A stretch of DNA of 26,490 bases from an uncultured Pseudomonadota bacterium (GCA_946480245.1 CAMLIZ010000053.1:1-26490), one strand, 5' to 3'; positions 1 to 6,655 are shown, counted from the first letter of the stretch. Translations and numbers: made by a program. Notes: generated from the letters alone by a model not told the origin.

Positions 1-2
1 TC

Positions 3-206
3 TTCTCGCACCTGGCCAACGTGGGCGACTGCCGCTCGCTGGTGATCCACCCGGCCTCGACCACTCACTTCCGCATGGACGACGCGGCGCTGGCGCAGGC
101 CGGCATCACGCCGGGCACCATCCGCCTGTCGATCGGCCTGGAAGACGCGGCCGACCTCATCGACGACCTCAAGCGTGCACTGAAGGCCGCGGAGAAAGCC
201 GCATGA
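3..206 (+). CDS. metY: O-acetylhomoserine sulfhydrylase, C-terminal end (partial)
   Basis: The window opens inside this gene; 67 C-terminal residues are visible and the reading frame starts at base 3. The residues around VGDCRSLVIHPASTTH, followed by a TPGTIRLSIGLED segment, are the C-terminal signature of Cys/Met-metabolism PLP enzymes. They fit the MetY type, which makes homocysteine or methionine precursors from O-acetylhomoserine and sulfide in the cytoplasm. The PLP lysine lies outside the window. Its TGA overlaps the ATG of the next gene (ATGA), so the two are probably co-translated. MetZ or a methionine gamma-lyase is the main alternative, because only the tail is visible. Confidence 0.8.
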   Translation, partial: FSHLANVGDCRSLVIHPASTTHFRMDDAALAQAGITPGTIRLSIGLEDAADLIDDLKRALKAAEKAA

Positions 207-1003
207 AGCTCCACGTTCAAGGCCGGGAGGCCTATGCGTACGCCGGCGGCAAGGCCTTCGACCCCGCCCTGCCATGCGTGGTCTTCCTCCATGGCGCACT
301 GAACGACCACAGCGTGTGGACGCTGCTGGCGCGCTGGTTCGCACACCACGGCCATGCCGTGCTGGCGGTGGACGAACCGGGCCACGGCCGCAGCGCAGGC
401 GCCCCGCTGCCCAGCGTGGAGGCGCTGGCCGACTGGACGCTGGCACTGCTCGACGTTGTCGGCGTGCGCCAGGCGGCGCTGGTGGGCCACAGCATGGGTT
501 CGCTGATCGCACTGGAGGCGGCTGCGCGCGCGCCCGAGCGCGTGACGCGCCTGGTGATGGTGGGCACGGCCTATCCGATGAAGGTGTCGGAGGCGCTTCT
601 TGCCACCGCGAAGGAAGCGCCCCTGAAGGCGATCGACATGGTCAACGCGTTCTCCCATTCCACGCTAGCGGCCAAACCTTCGTATCCCGGCCCGGGGAGC
701 TGGTTGCACGGCGGCGGCCGCGCGTTGATGCGGCGCATCCAAGCCGGACAGACGCAGCTGAACCTCTTCGAGCACGACTTCCGCGTGTGCGACGCCTACG
801 CCAACGGGCTGCAGGCGGCCGCTCGTGTGCAGTGCCCGGTGACTCTCGTGCTGGGCGAGCGTGACCAGATGACCTCCCCCAAGGCCACGCGGGAGATCGC
901 CGCGGCGCTCAAGGCCCAGGTGCTCACGGTGCCGGCAGGGCACGCCCTGATGCAGGAAGCGCCCGACGGGGTGTTGAATGCACTGAGGACCGCTCTCGCC
1001 TGA
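203..1003 (+). CDS. Alpha/beta-fold hydrolase
   Basis: This 266-residue cytoplasmic protein has the whole alpha/beta-hydrolase core. There is an oxyanion-side HGALND motif at about 30-35, a nucleophile elbow GHSMGS at 95-100 (Ser97), an acid candidate in GERDQM (Asp221) and a catalytic His in PAGHALM (His247). No signal peptide is visible. The ATG overlaps the stop of the sulfhydrylase gene by 4 nt, and the next gene follows within 10 nt, so it sits in a small operon. The substrate cannot be read from the sequence; members of this family include esterases, C-C hydrolases and thioesterases. A link to methionine metabolism is only suggested by position. Confidence 0.9.
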   Translation: MKLHVQGREAYAYAGGKAFDPALPCVVFLHGALNDHSVWTLLARWFAHHGHAVLAVDEPGHGRSAGAPLPSVEALADWTLALLDVVGVRQAALVGHSMGSLIALEAAARAPERVTRLVMVGTAYPMKVSEALLATAKEAPLKAIDMVNAFSHSTLAAKPSYPGPGSWLHGGGRALMRRIQAGQTQLNLFEHDFRVCDAYANGLQAAARVQCPVTLVLGERDQMTSPKATREIAAALKAQVLTVPAGHALMQEAPDGVLNALRTALA

Positions 1004-1013
1004 GGTGCCGCGC

Positions 1014-1352
1014 ATGAACACCACCACCCTGCCCGCCGACGCCGCCGATCCGCGCTCGTTCAGGAGCTTCTCGCAGTTCTATCCGTTCTACCTGGGCGAG
1101 CACCGCAACCGCACCTGCCGGCGCCTGCACTTCGCGGGCTCCACGCTCGCGCTGCTGTGCCTGGCCACCGGGCTGTGGCGCAGCGCGCCGCAGTACCTGC
1201 TGTATGCACTGCTGTGCGGCTACGGCTTCGCCTGGATCGGTCACTTCGTGTTCGAGAAGAACAAACCCGCCAGCTTCAAGCGCCCGCTGTACAGCTTCAT
1301 GGGCGACTGGCGCATGTACGCCGAGATCTGGCTCGGCCGCATCCCCTTCTGA
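1014..1352 (+). CDS. DUF962 / Mpo1-like membrane protein
   Basis: This 112-residue protein has the family pattern: an FSQFYPFYLGEHRN segment near the N-terminus, CRRLHFAG before the first membrane helix, then GHFVFEKNKPASF and a PLYSFMGDWRM tail. Two hydrophobic stretches (about 45-60 and 63-80) suggest a small hairpin-like inner-membrane protein. The yeast relative Mpo1 is an iron-dependent dioxygenase acting on 2-hydroxy fatty acids, and the conserved His residues are present here. The bacterial role is not established. The ATG at 1014 is preferred over the in-frame GTG at 1005 because GAGGTG lies 6 nt upstream of it. The gene converges on the FapF-like gene with 4 nt between the stops. Confidence 0.82.
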   Translation: MNTTTLPADAADPRSFRSFSQFYPFYLGEHRNRTCRRLHFAGSTLALLCLATGLWRSAPQYLLYALLCGYGFAWIGHFVFEKNKPASFKRPLYSFMGDWRMYAEIWLGRIPF

Positions 1353-1362
1353 CCTTTCAGAA
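1347..1362. terminator. Short bidirectional hairpin holding both stop codons
   Basis: TTCTGA-CCTT-TCAGAA is a perfect 6-bp inverted repeat with a 4-nt loop. It contains the TGA of the DUF962 gene and, on the other strand, the TGA of the FapF-like gene. It is the only structure between the convergent genes. The stem is short and has no clear U-tract, so termination is only possible. Confidence 0.35.
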
Positions 1363-2643
1363 CATCACCGGCACGCGCAGCGTGAGCGTCACATCGGGCG
1401 TGTCGCGCGTGAGGCCGGCCCCCAGGCTCAGGCTGAAGCTGCGCTGCGGGCTCAGCCGGTAGGCGTAGCCCATCAGCAGCGTCCCCAGTTGCACCTGCAC
1501 GGCGCCCGGCGTGGGTTGCCCGTTTTGCAGCGTCTTGCCCACCGAGCTGTGGTCGTAGCCAATGCTGAACGACGAGCGTTCGTTCAGCGCCAGACCCATG
1601 CCGAAGTTGAAGCCGAACACGCCGCCGGGCTTCACGCTGCCCAGCGCTTCTGGGCCGCTGGTGGTGTTGCGCACCACGTTGTTGCGGCCGAAGCTGTACA
1701 GGTAGCTCACGGAACCGAAGAACACGGCCGGATCCGAGGGGTACAGCACGGTCAGTGACGGCTGCAGGCCGTAGAAGCCGGATCCGGTCGGCAGCTCCGT
1801 CTGCAACGCATCGCGTATGCCCTGGATCGTCGATGACGTCTGCACCTCGAACGGGTCCTTGCCGGTGCGCGATTTCACGCGCAGGCCGCCAATGAAGTAG
1901 GGACTGTCGGCGCCGCCGTCGTTGAACTGCAGGCGAGCACTGAGCTCCACGTCGCCAATACCCTGGCCCGAGGCGTCGAACACCGTGTCGCTCGCCGCGC
2001 CGTCCAGCACCTCGCGTCCCACCGTGGAGTCGGCGCGGTACACGTAGGGAATGCGTGCTTCCAGTTCGAAGCGGTTGGTCACGCCGTAGCGGCCGGTGAG
2101 CGTGCCGGTGAAGGTGTTGCGCTTCACCTCGCGCACGTCGATCACGCCGATCACGATGGCCGGGATGATGGTGTAGCCGACGAGCGCAACACGATTGGTG
2201 GAGGAGTACGAATACTGCAACGACGGTTCAAGCACGAACCTGCCGTGCGGGGTGAGCACGCCGGGCTGCTCGAAGATCGGCGCCACCTGCGGCGAGCGAT
2301 GATCTTCCTGCGGCGCCTGCCCCACTTGCGTGGGCGCCTGGGCCACGGTCTGCCTTGGGGACGGCGCGGCAGGGGCAGGCGGCGCGGCCTCGGCGCGCTG
2401 CCGGACGGCATTCTCGAGACCCAGCGCGCGCTGGATCTCGGCCAGCCTCGCCTCCTCCTCCGCCAGCGCGCGACGCATCGACTGCAGTCGTTCGGCATGC
2501 GCGGCCACCTCCTGGCGCAGCGCCTCGACACGCGCCGCGTTGTCATCGGATTGCGCTTGCGCAGCCTGGGCGACGCAGGCAGCTGCAGCGGACAGAGCAA
2601 TCTTGCCGAGCTGGCTGTGCCGCCCTGGCGACAAGTTCTGCAT
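1357..2643 (-). CDS. fapF: FapF-like outer-membrane beta-barrel export channel
   Basis: This 428-residue protein is close to the usual FapF length (about 430). Order of parts: a signal peptide (1-31, ending AAQAQ); a heptad-rich coiled coil (about 34-80, with EALRQEVAAHAERLQ); a Pro/Ala/Gln-rich linker (about 85-120); and a beta-barrel (about 125-428) that opens with GVLTPHGRFVLEPSLQYS and ends in Phe, the usual signal for Bam insertion. In Pseudomonas, FapF is a trimeric channel exporting amyloid subunits, with the N-terminal helices gating the pore; the same role is inferred here. The ATG at 2643 follows GGGAGG and is preferred over an in-frame TTG at 2658. It starts 17 nt after the FapE-like gene and is the last gene of the operon. 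Other alpha-proteobacterial-type phenol-degradation porins look superficially similar, but gene order supports FapF. Confidence 0.8.
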   Translation of the reverse strand: MQNLSPGRHSQLGKIALSAAAACVAQAAQAQSDDNAARVEALRQEVAAHAERLQSMRRALAEEEARLAEIQRALGLENAVRQRAEAAPPAPAAPSPRQTVAQAPTQVGQAPQEDHRSPQVAPIFEQPGVLTPHGRFVLEPSLQYSYSSTNRVALVGYTIIPAIVIGVIDVREVKRNTFTGTLTGRYGVTNRFELEARIPYVYRADSTVGREVLDGAASDTVFDASGQGIGDVELSARLQFNDGGADSPYFIGGLRVKSRTGKDPFEVQTSSTIQGIRDALQTELPTGSGFYGLQPSLTVLYPSDPAVFFGSVSYLYSFGRNNVVRNTTSGPEALGSVKPGGVFGFNFGMGLALNERSSFSIGYDHSSVGKTLQNGQPTPGAVQVQLGTLLMGYAYRLSPQRSFSLSLGAGLTRDTPDVTLTLRVPVMF

Positions 2644-2660
2644 GGGGCCTCCCTTCAAGT

Positions 2661-3527
2661 TCAGCGCCGCAACGAATCGACGATGGCATCGTCGATCGAC
2701 CGCTGAAGCTGCATGGCCTTGAGCATCGCCAGGCTGTTGACGGTAGCGTTGACGACGGTCAAGGTCTGGAGCTTCTGGTTGTCGAGACTGTTCTGGATCA
2801 CGGTGGCCGCGCTGCCCGGCGGCAGGCCGCCGGGCGCGAGGCTGTTGCTCGCGCCGAGTTGCACGAGTGCCGCGGTCGCGTCAACACCGGGCGGGCCTCC
2901 GGCCACCTTGTCGAGCCCGTTGAGCGTGAGGCTCGTGCTCGTGACCAGCACGCCGTTGAGGTACACCGCCCTCTCGATACCGAACGACACCTGCAACCCG
3001 CCGGGCAGACTGAAGCCGCCGCGCATCCGGTCGAGCCGGTTGTCGTCGACCGCCAGCGCCACGGGGTGATCCACGGCCGGCGGCGGCGCAGCGCTCACCG
3101 TCGTCGGCAGTGGCGGCAACAACGAGTCCGCCGTCACCGGCGCGTCCGTCTGCAGCAGTTCCGGCTCTTCGAGGGGCGGCATTTCCATGGCAGGCCGCGG
3201 CACCTCCGCCCGCGGGTATGCAGGCCCGTCCGCGAGCATGGAGGCCAGCAACGCGAGTACCTGGTCGGCGTGCGGCGGTGGGGGCGCGGGCACGACGGTC
3301 TCGTTGATTGACGACTCCGCAAGCGCGGCCGGCCGCGGCGCAGCGGCCTGCACCGCCACGGCTTGCGCCGCGTCGTCGGCAGGCGCTTCGAGGCCGTGCA
3401 ACAAAGCCTCGACCTCTGCCTCGGAGGGCCAGGGCGCCGCCTCGGCCTGGGCACGCGCAGGTGCCATGGCCAAGCCCAGCCCCACGGCCGAGAGGCTGAA
3501 GGCAAGAGGGGCGAGCGCAGGCTTCAT
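2661..3527 (-). CDS. FapE-like secreted protein
   Basis: This 288-residue protein has a signal peptide (1-27, cleavage after APARA), then a low-complexity Ala/Pro-rich region (about 30-160) and a compact C-terminal part. That part begins LDRMRGGF (165-172), continues with SFGIERAVYLNG (181-192) and ends with a VIQNSLDNQ.LQ segment (243-254) and a polar helix. The gene lies between the C39 peptidase and the barrel gene, the place FapE holds in fapABCDEF. I recognise the SFGIERAVYLNG pattern as typical of proteins next to C39 peptidases, but cannot give a biochemical function. The LDRMRGG stretch fits the double-glycine site cut by C39 peptidases, so it may be matured by its neighbour. ATG at 3527 starts 11 nt after the peptidase stop. 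Confidence 0.72.
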   Translation of the reverse strand: MKPALAPLAFSLSAVGLGLAMAPARAQAEAAPWPSEAEVEALLHGLEAPADDAAQAVAVQAAAPRPAALAESSINETVVPAPPPPHADQVLALLASMLADGPAYPRAEVPRPAMEMPPLEEPELLQTDAPVTADSLLPPLPTTVSAAPPPAVDHPVALAVDDNRLDRMRGGFSLPGGLQVSFGIERAVYLNGVLVTSTSLTLNGLDKVAGGPPGVDATAALVQLGASNSLAPGGLPPGSAATVIQNSLDNQKLQTLTVVNATVNSLAMLKAMQLQRSIDDAIVDSLRR

Positions 3528-3538
3528 CGCAGCGTCCC

Positions 3539-4240
3539 TCAGAAGTCGCCGGGGCCGAGCTTCGGCAGCGCCATGGCGCCGGCGCCGTCGTGCGCAACAC
3601 CGCGTCCGAGCGGCGCGCGCTGCAACACCGCCCAGTCGGATGCCTGGTTGAAGCGCGCACGGTCGGTGGCATTGGTGATCACGAAAAGGATGCGGTTGGT
3701 CCACATGGCGTCGAAAGCGTTGCGCTCCATCACGCGCGTGCCGCTCGCCGGATCACCCAGCAGCACCTTGCCCGGCTGCACGCCCTTGACCACCACGAAA
3801 TGGTTGTAGCCCCCCTCGTCGAGCAGCACGATGGCCGGCAGGCCGGCCTGCGCCAGCTTGTCCAGCGGCGCCTCGAACCCGTCGGCCTGCAGGCCGTTGG
3901 CATCGAGGTAGCGCTTCATGTCCAGCAGCGAGAAGCCCTCGCGCCGGATCTTCTGCTGGTCGCCCGCGCGGTACATCGCCTCGAACACCGTCTGCTCGTT
4001 CACCTTCATGCCGTACTGGTAGGTGAGCAGCGTGGACAGCGCGGCCGAGCCGCAGCTGAAGTCGTACTGCTGGTGCACCGTGGAAAGGAAACGCGCCTCC
4101 TTGAGGCTGACCGTCGGCACGGCAAAGGCACCGCCCACCTGGAGCGGCAGTTCCACGGTGCCGGCGAGCGCCGTGCCGCGGGCCGCGGCCAGCAGCGCGG
4201 CGAGCAGGGTCGAATTGAGGGCTCTGAGGGCGGCACGCAT
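3539..4240 (-). CDS. fapD: FapD-like C39-family cysteine peptidase
   Basis: This 233-residue protein (FapD is about 224) has a signal peptide (1-26) and a single C39 papain-like domain. The catalytic set is visible: Gln57 or Gln58 for the oxyanion hole, Cys63 in YDFSCGSAA, His147 in GGYNHFVVV and Asp163 in LLGDPASG. No ABC-transporter domains are attached, unlike bacteriocin exporters. It should act in the periplasm on operon products; Fap proteins are its likely substrates by analogy with Pseudomonas FapD. Its ATG overlaps the TGA of the 114-aa gene by one base (TGATG), implying coupled translation. The C-terminal 40 residues (Ala/Gly-rich, ending KLGPGDF) extend past the peptidase fold and have no recognised role. 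Confidence 0.85.
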   Translation of the reverse strand: MRAALRALNSTLLAALLAAARGTALAGTVELPLQVGGAFAVPTVSLKEARFLSTVHQQYDFSCGSAALSTLLTYQYGMKVNEQTVFEAMYRAGDQQKIRREGFSLLDMKRYLDANGLQADGFEAPLDKLAQAGLPAIVLLDEGGYNHFVVVKGVQPGKVLLGDPASGTRVMERNAFDAMWTNRILFVITNATDRARFNQASDWAVLQRAPLGRGVAHDGAGAMALPKLGPGDF

Positions 4241-4584
4241 CACTTCAGCTGCACGTTCACGATGGTGGCGTTCTGGATCAGCACGTTGTTGCCCGAGTTC
4301 TGGATCACCATCGGCATGCCGGCAGAACCGGCCAGCGCCCCATCCGAGATGAGGTTTGAACCGGTGGTGACGTTGACCGCCTGGTTGTCCGTGACCACGC
4401 CTTTGAGCTTCATGTCGTTGAGCACGTCGGCGCCGCCACGGGCTTCGGACAAGCGTTGCGCCTGCAACGGCGGCGCGCCGAGAAGCCCGAGCGCCGGCGC
4501 CTGGGTGGCCTCCTCCGCCGAGGCTGACATGCCGGTGGCCGCAACCACCAACGCGCCGAGCAGTGCATGTGTTCGCTGGTTCAT
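4240..4584 (-). CDS. Small secreted protein of the Fap-like operon, candidate minor subunit or nucleator
   Basis: This 114-residue protein has a signal peptide (1-23, ending SASA). The mature part contains RLSEARGG (44-51), then a region rich in Val/Asn/Thr/Gly, ending VIQNSGNNVLIQNATIVNVQ (93-112). ATG at 4584 is chosen because GGGAG lies 5 nt upstream; the longer frame upstream has no signal peptide. It lies between the large Gly-rich gene and the peptidase gene, where fapB or fapC would be in Pseudomonas, but has no recognisable Fap repeat. The QN-rich tail resembles that of the large protein, so it may be a nucleator or minor fibre component. The double-Gly site matches C39 leader rules, with hydrophobic residues at -12, -7 and -4. 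Confidence 0.7.
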   Translation of the reverse strand: MNQRTHALLGALVVAATGMSASAEEATQAPALGLLGAPPLQAQRLSEARGGADVLNDMKLKGVVTDNQAVNVTTGSNLISDGALAGSAGMPMVIQNSGNNVLIQNATIVNVQLK

Positions 4585-4603
4585 TTCTTCTCCCGCATGG
4601 CAA

Positions 4604-4627
4604 GCCGGGCGACTTGCGCCGCCCGGC
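4604..4627 (-). promoter_or_regulatory. Intercistronic RNA hairpin after the large subunit gene
   Basis: GCCGGGCG and its exact complement form an 8-bp, all-G/C stem with an 8-nt loop, placed between the stop of the 558-aa gene and the start of the 114-aa gene. No U-tract follows, so it is more likely an mRNA-stabilising or partial-termination element than a full terminator. Such a hairpin would let the main subunit be made in excess over the downstream genes. Confidence 0.5.
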
Positions 4628-4634
4628 GTTCCCA

Positions 4635-6311
4635 CTACTTGCCGACGTTCAGGTTGGCCTGCACGTTCACGCTTTGCTGCGTGAGCGCGGCGATGCCGGT
4701 GTTCTGGCTGATCACCAGAATGCCGGCCGCGCTTTGCGCCGTGCCCGTCATGGCGTTGGACAGGTTGAACGTGCCGGCATCGACGGTGTTGGTACCGCCG
4801 TTGCCGCCTGCGCCACCCACCGCGCCGTTGCCGGTGCCGCCGCTGCCGGCGCCGCCGTTGCCGGTGCCGCCTGCGCCGCCCTGGCCCGTGCCGCCCGCGC
4901 CGCCGGTGGCGCCGACCGCGCCGCCCGCACCGTTGCCGGCCGTGGCGCTGCCGTTGCTGGCCATCGTCGAGGAGCCGCCGTTGGTGGCACTGCCGTTGGT
5001 GGCGCTGCCGCCACCGCCGCCGCCGCCGCCGCTGTTGGACGCAGCCGCGCCATTGCCGCCGGTGCTGTTGGCTGCGCCGCCGGTGCCGGTGACCGTGCCG
5101 CCTGTCGCGCTGGCATTGCCGGCCGTACTGCCGCTGGTGCCGCTGGCACTGCCGCCGCTGCCGTTGCCGGCCTGGCTGCTCGCAGAACCTTGCGCTGCAC
5201 CACCGGTCGCCGAGGTCGCGCCACCGCTCGAGGCGCCAGCCTGGTTGCTCGCGCTGTTGCTCGATGCGCCGCCGGTCGTCTGACCGGTGCCGGAGCCACC
5301 GGCCGACGCCGTTGCGGCGCCGGCACCACCGTTGCCGCCCGCGGCGCTACCGCCGGCCCCACCGGAACCGCCGAGCGCGCCGCCCGACCCACCGTTGGCG
5401 CCAGAGGCCCCGCCGCCGGTACCCGTGCTGCCCGCGCCACTGCTGCCCCCCGTGCCACTGCCATGGGCCCCGGCCATGGTGCCGGACCCTTGCTTGGAGC
5501 CGGCCGAGCCGCCGAGCGACGCGCTCTTCGACCCCGCCGCACCGCCGGATGCGTGGTCCTTGGCAGCCGCCGAACCACCCACGCCGGCACTGATGGCGCC
5601 CGCGTCGCCGGTGCTCTGCATGTCGTGCGCCATGGCGTTGCCGCCGTAGCCCTTGCCGTCGCCACCGGTCGCGCCGGCCGTGCCGCCGTTGCCGCCATAG
5701 GCGCCCTTGGCGTCACCGCCCTTGCCGCCGTTGCCGGCCACCGCGCCGCCGTTGGTAGCGCTGCCGTTGACCGACGGCCCTGAGCTCGCGCTGCCGTTGT
5801 TGGCGTTGCCGCCGCTGCCGCCGCTGCCGCCGTCACCGCCGGCTCCGCCGTTGCCGCCCACGCCGCCGGAGGCCGAGCCGCCCTGCGCCGCTCCGCCATT
5901 GCCCACGCCGCCATAGCCGGCCCCGCCCTTGCCGCCGCTGCCGCCACTGGCATCACCGGTGTTGTAGGCGTTGTTGCCCAGGCCATGCACGCTGATGTTG
6001 CTCACCGAACCGCTGAGCTTGCTCACGGCCACGGCCTTGCTGCTGTTGAACGAGTTCGAGAAATTGGCGTTTGCCGTGCCGCCGTTGTTGGCTGCGGCGT
6101 TGCCCAGCCCTGCGGCACTGGCCTTGCCCTTGTTGCCGCGGTTGGTGCCGCTGCTGGAATCCGACAAGCTGGTGTTCATGGTGTGGGTGGTCGTGGCCCA
6201 ACTCGATGTCTGGCTCACCGCGCCCAGACTGGCACTGTTGGTGTTCGACTGGGCCCACGCCGGGCTGGCAAAGGCCACCGCGATCGCAGACCACATGAGG
6301 CTCTTCTTCAT
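4635..6311 (-). CDS. Large Gly/Ala/Ser/Asn-rich secreted protein, putative fibre or matrix subunit of the Fap-like operon
   Basis: This 558-residue protein has a signal peptide (1-20, MKKSLMW...PAWA). An Asn/Ser/Thr-rich N-terminal region (21-120) follows. Next is a long low-complexity region (about 120-505) built from GG-N/A/S/T steps such as GGNGGAGGDGGSGG, with almost no hydrophobic or charged residues. The 51-residue C-terminal part (508-558) has ordinary composition and contains GILVISQNTGIAALTQQ and NVQANLNV. The start at 6311 is fixed by the signal peptide and AAGGAG 7 nt upstream. Its place at the head of a D-E-F operon suggests it is the exported polymer, but it lacks the repeats of FapB/FapC and resembles mycobacterial PGRS sequence in composition. 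No Cys is present. Amyloid formation is inferred from context, not shown. Confidence 0.75.
   Translation of the reverse strand: MKKSLMWSAIAVAFASPAWAQSNTNSASLGAVSQTSSWATTTHTMNTSLSDSSSGTNRGNKGKASAAGLGNAAANNGGTANANFSNSFNSSKAVAVSKLSGSVSNISVHGLGNNAYNTGDASGGSGGKGGAGYGGVGNGGAAQGGSASGGVGGNGGAGGDGGSGGSGGNANNGSASSGPSVNGSATNGGAVAGNGGKGGDAKGAYGGNGGTAGATGGDGKGYGGNAMAHDMQSTGDAGAISAGVGGSAAAKDHASGGAAGSKSASLGGSAGSKQGSGTMAGAHGSGTGGSSGAGSTGTGGGASGANGGSGGALGGSGGAGGSAAGGNGGAGAATASAGGSGTGQTTGGASSNSASNQAGASSGGATSATGGAAQGSASSQAGNGSGGSASGTSGSTAGNASATGGTVTGTGGAANSTGGNGAAASNSGGGGGGGGSATNGSATNGGSSTMASNGSATAGNGAGGAVGATGGAGGTGQGGAGGTGNGGAGSGGTGNGAVGGAGGNGGTNTVDAGTFNLSNAMTGTAQSAAGILVISQNTGIAALTQQSVNVQANLNVGK
4790..5960. 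repeat. Low-complexity GGC/GCC-codon repeat region
   Basis: About 1.2 kb of degenerate short-period repeats (units such as gccgccgttgcc on the plus strand) encode the Gly-rich segment of the large secreted protein. Period and unit order vary, so it is not a simple tandem array. It opens long spurious frames on both strands, and would be prone to slippage and length variation between strains. Confidence 0.7.
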
Positions 6312-6423
6312 TCGCTTCTCCTTTACGTGTGACTCGAAGTGGTTTGGCGCCATGCCAATCCGACGAGCCGCTCCGCAAGAAGAAGGCCAGCGCTGCGTTG
6401 CAGCATCCAAGTGCTTGATACAC
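6312..6423 (-). promoter_or_regulatory. 5' leader of the Fap-like operon with two hairpins
   Basis: Between the predicted transcription start (about 6424) and the ATG at 6311 there are about 112 nt. Two perfect short inverted repeats lie in it: TTGGC-5 nt-GCCAA at 6344-6358 and GCTGC-3 nt-GCAGC at 6392-6404. The ribosome-binding site AAGGAG is at 6318-6323. The hairpins may affect stability or translation; no known riboswitch pattern was recognised. Confidence 0.4.
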
Positions 6424-6434
6424 CCGGAATAAAT

Positions 6435-6451
6435 CGCAACGATGTCGCCAC
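6435..6451 (-). promoter_or_regulatory. Sigma-54 (RpoN) -24/-12 promoter of the Fap-like operon
   Basis: On the minus strand the sequence reads TGGCGACATCGTTGCG. It has TGGC at -24 and a perfect TTGC at -12, and the invariant GG and GC are separated by exactly 10 nt as RpoN promoters require. The predicted start is near 6424. It stands upstream of the first operon gene and downstream of the sigma-54 activator gene, and no better sigma-70 promoter was seen there. Confidence 0.7.
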
Positions 6452-6489
6452 ACGCTGGGCCTTGAAAGCGCGGATTCCGCATGAAGTGC

Positions 6490-6505
6490 CACGGCCGTGT
6501 GACAC
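6490..6505. promoter_or_regulatory. Candidate activator-binding palindromes upstream of the RpoN promoter
   Basis: Two overlapping palindromes, CACGGCCGTG (6490-6499) and GTGTGACAC (6497-6505), lie about 66-81 nt upstream of the predicted start, a usual place for enhancer sites. TGTGACA recurs at 6634-6640. No consensus for the activator is known to me, so the assignment is by position only. Confidence 0.3.
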
Positions 6506-6603
6506 CTCGTCGGCGGGTCGGAGGGCGGCTGCGCGCGAGCCCTCGGCCGCCTGCAAGAGAGCTCCCTCGTGGATCGGGCGCCGGCGCCAAGACCAAGGCT
6601 GCG

Positions 6604-6622
6604 TGCCCCCCTGCTTGAGGGG
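6604..6622 (-). terminator. Weak hairpin after the sigma-54 activator gene
   Basis: GCCCC-N-GGGGC forms a 5-bp G/C stem about 34 nt past the activator stop codon. There is no T-tract. It is the only stem-loop near the gene end, and the rest of the 344-bp space (6312-6655) is taken up by the promoter, candidate activator sites and leader described separately. Confidence 0.3.
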
Positions 6623-6655
6623 CGTCACTCCGATGTGACAGCAGCGCCGCAGACC

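Noticed and set aside
4563..5783. Long plus-strand frame (406 codons) opposite the Gly-rich gene
   Set aside because: It is an antisense shadow caused by GGC/GCC repeats; it has no signal peptide, ribosome-binding site or recognisable domain, while the minus-strand frame has both a signal peptide and operon context.
4790..5960. Possible CRISPR or tandem repeat array
   Set aside because: The repeats have no constant unit or spacers and are in frame in a coding sequence, reflecting Gly-rich protein composition.
6396..6412. Third RpoN-like element TTGG-N-CGC closer to the fibre gene
   Set aside because: Spacing is right, but only the GG and GC cores and one or two bases match; the site at 6435-6451 is far better.
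6479..6491. Second RpoN-like element with TGGCAC on the minus strand
   Set aside because: TGGCAC is perfect, but GG and GC are 8 nt apart instead of 10, which RpoN does not tolerate.
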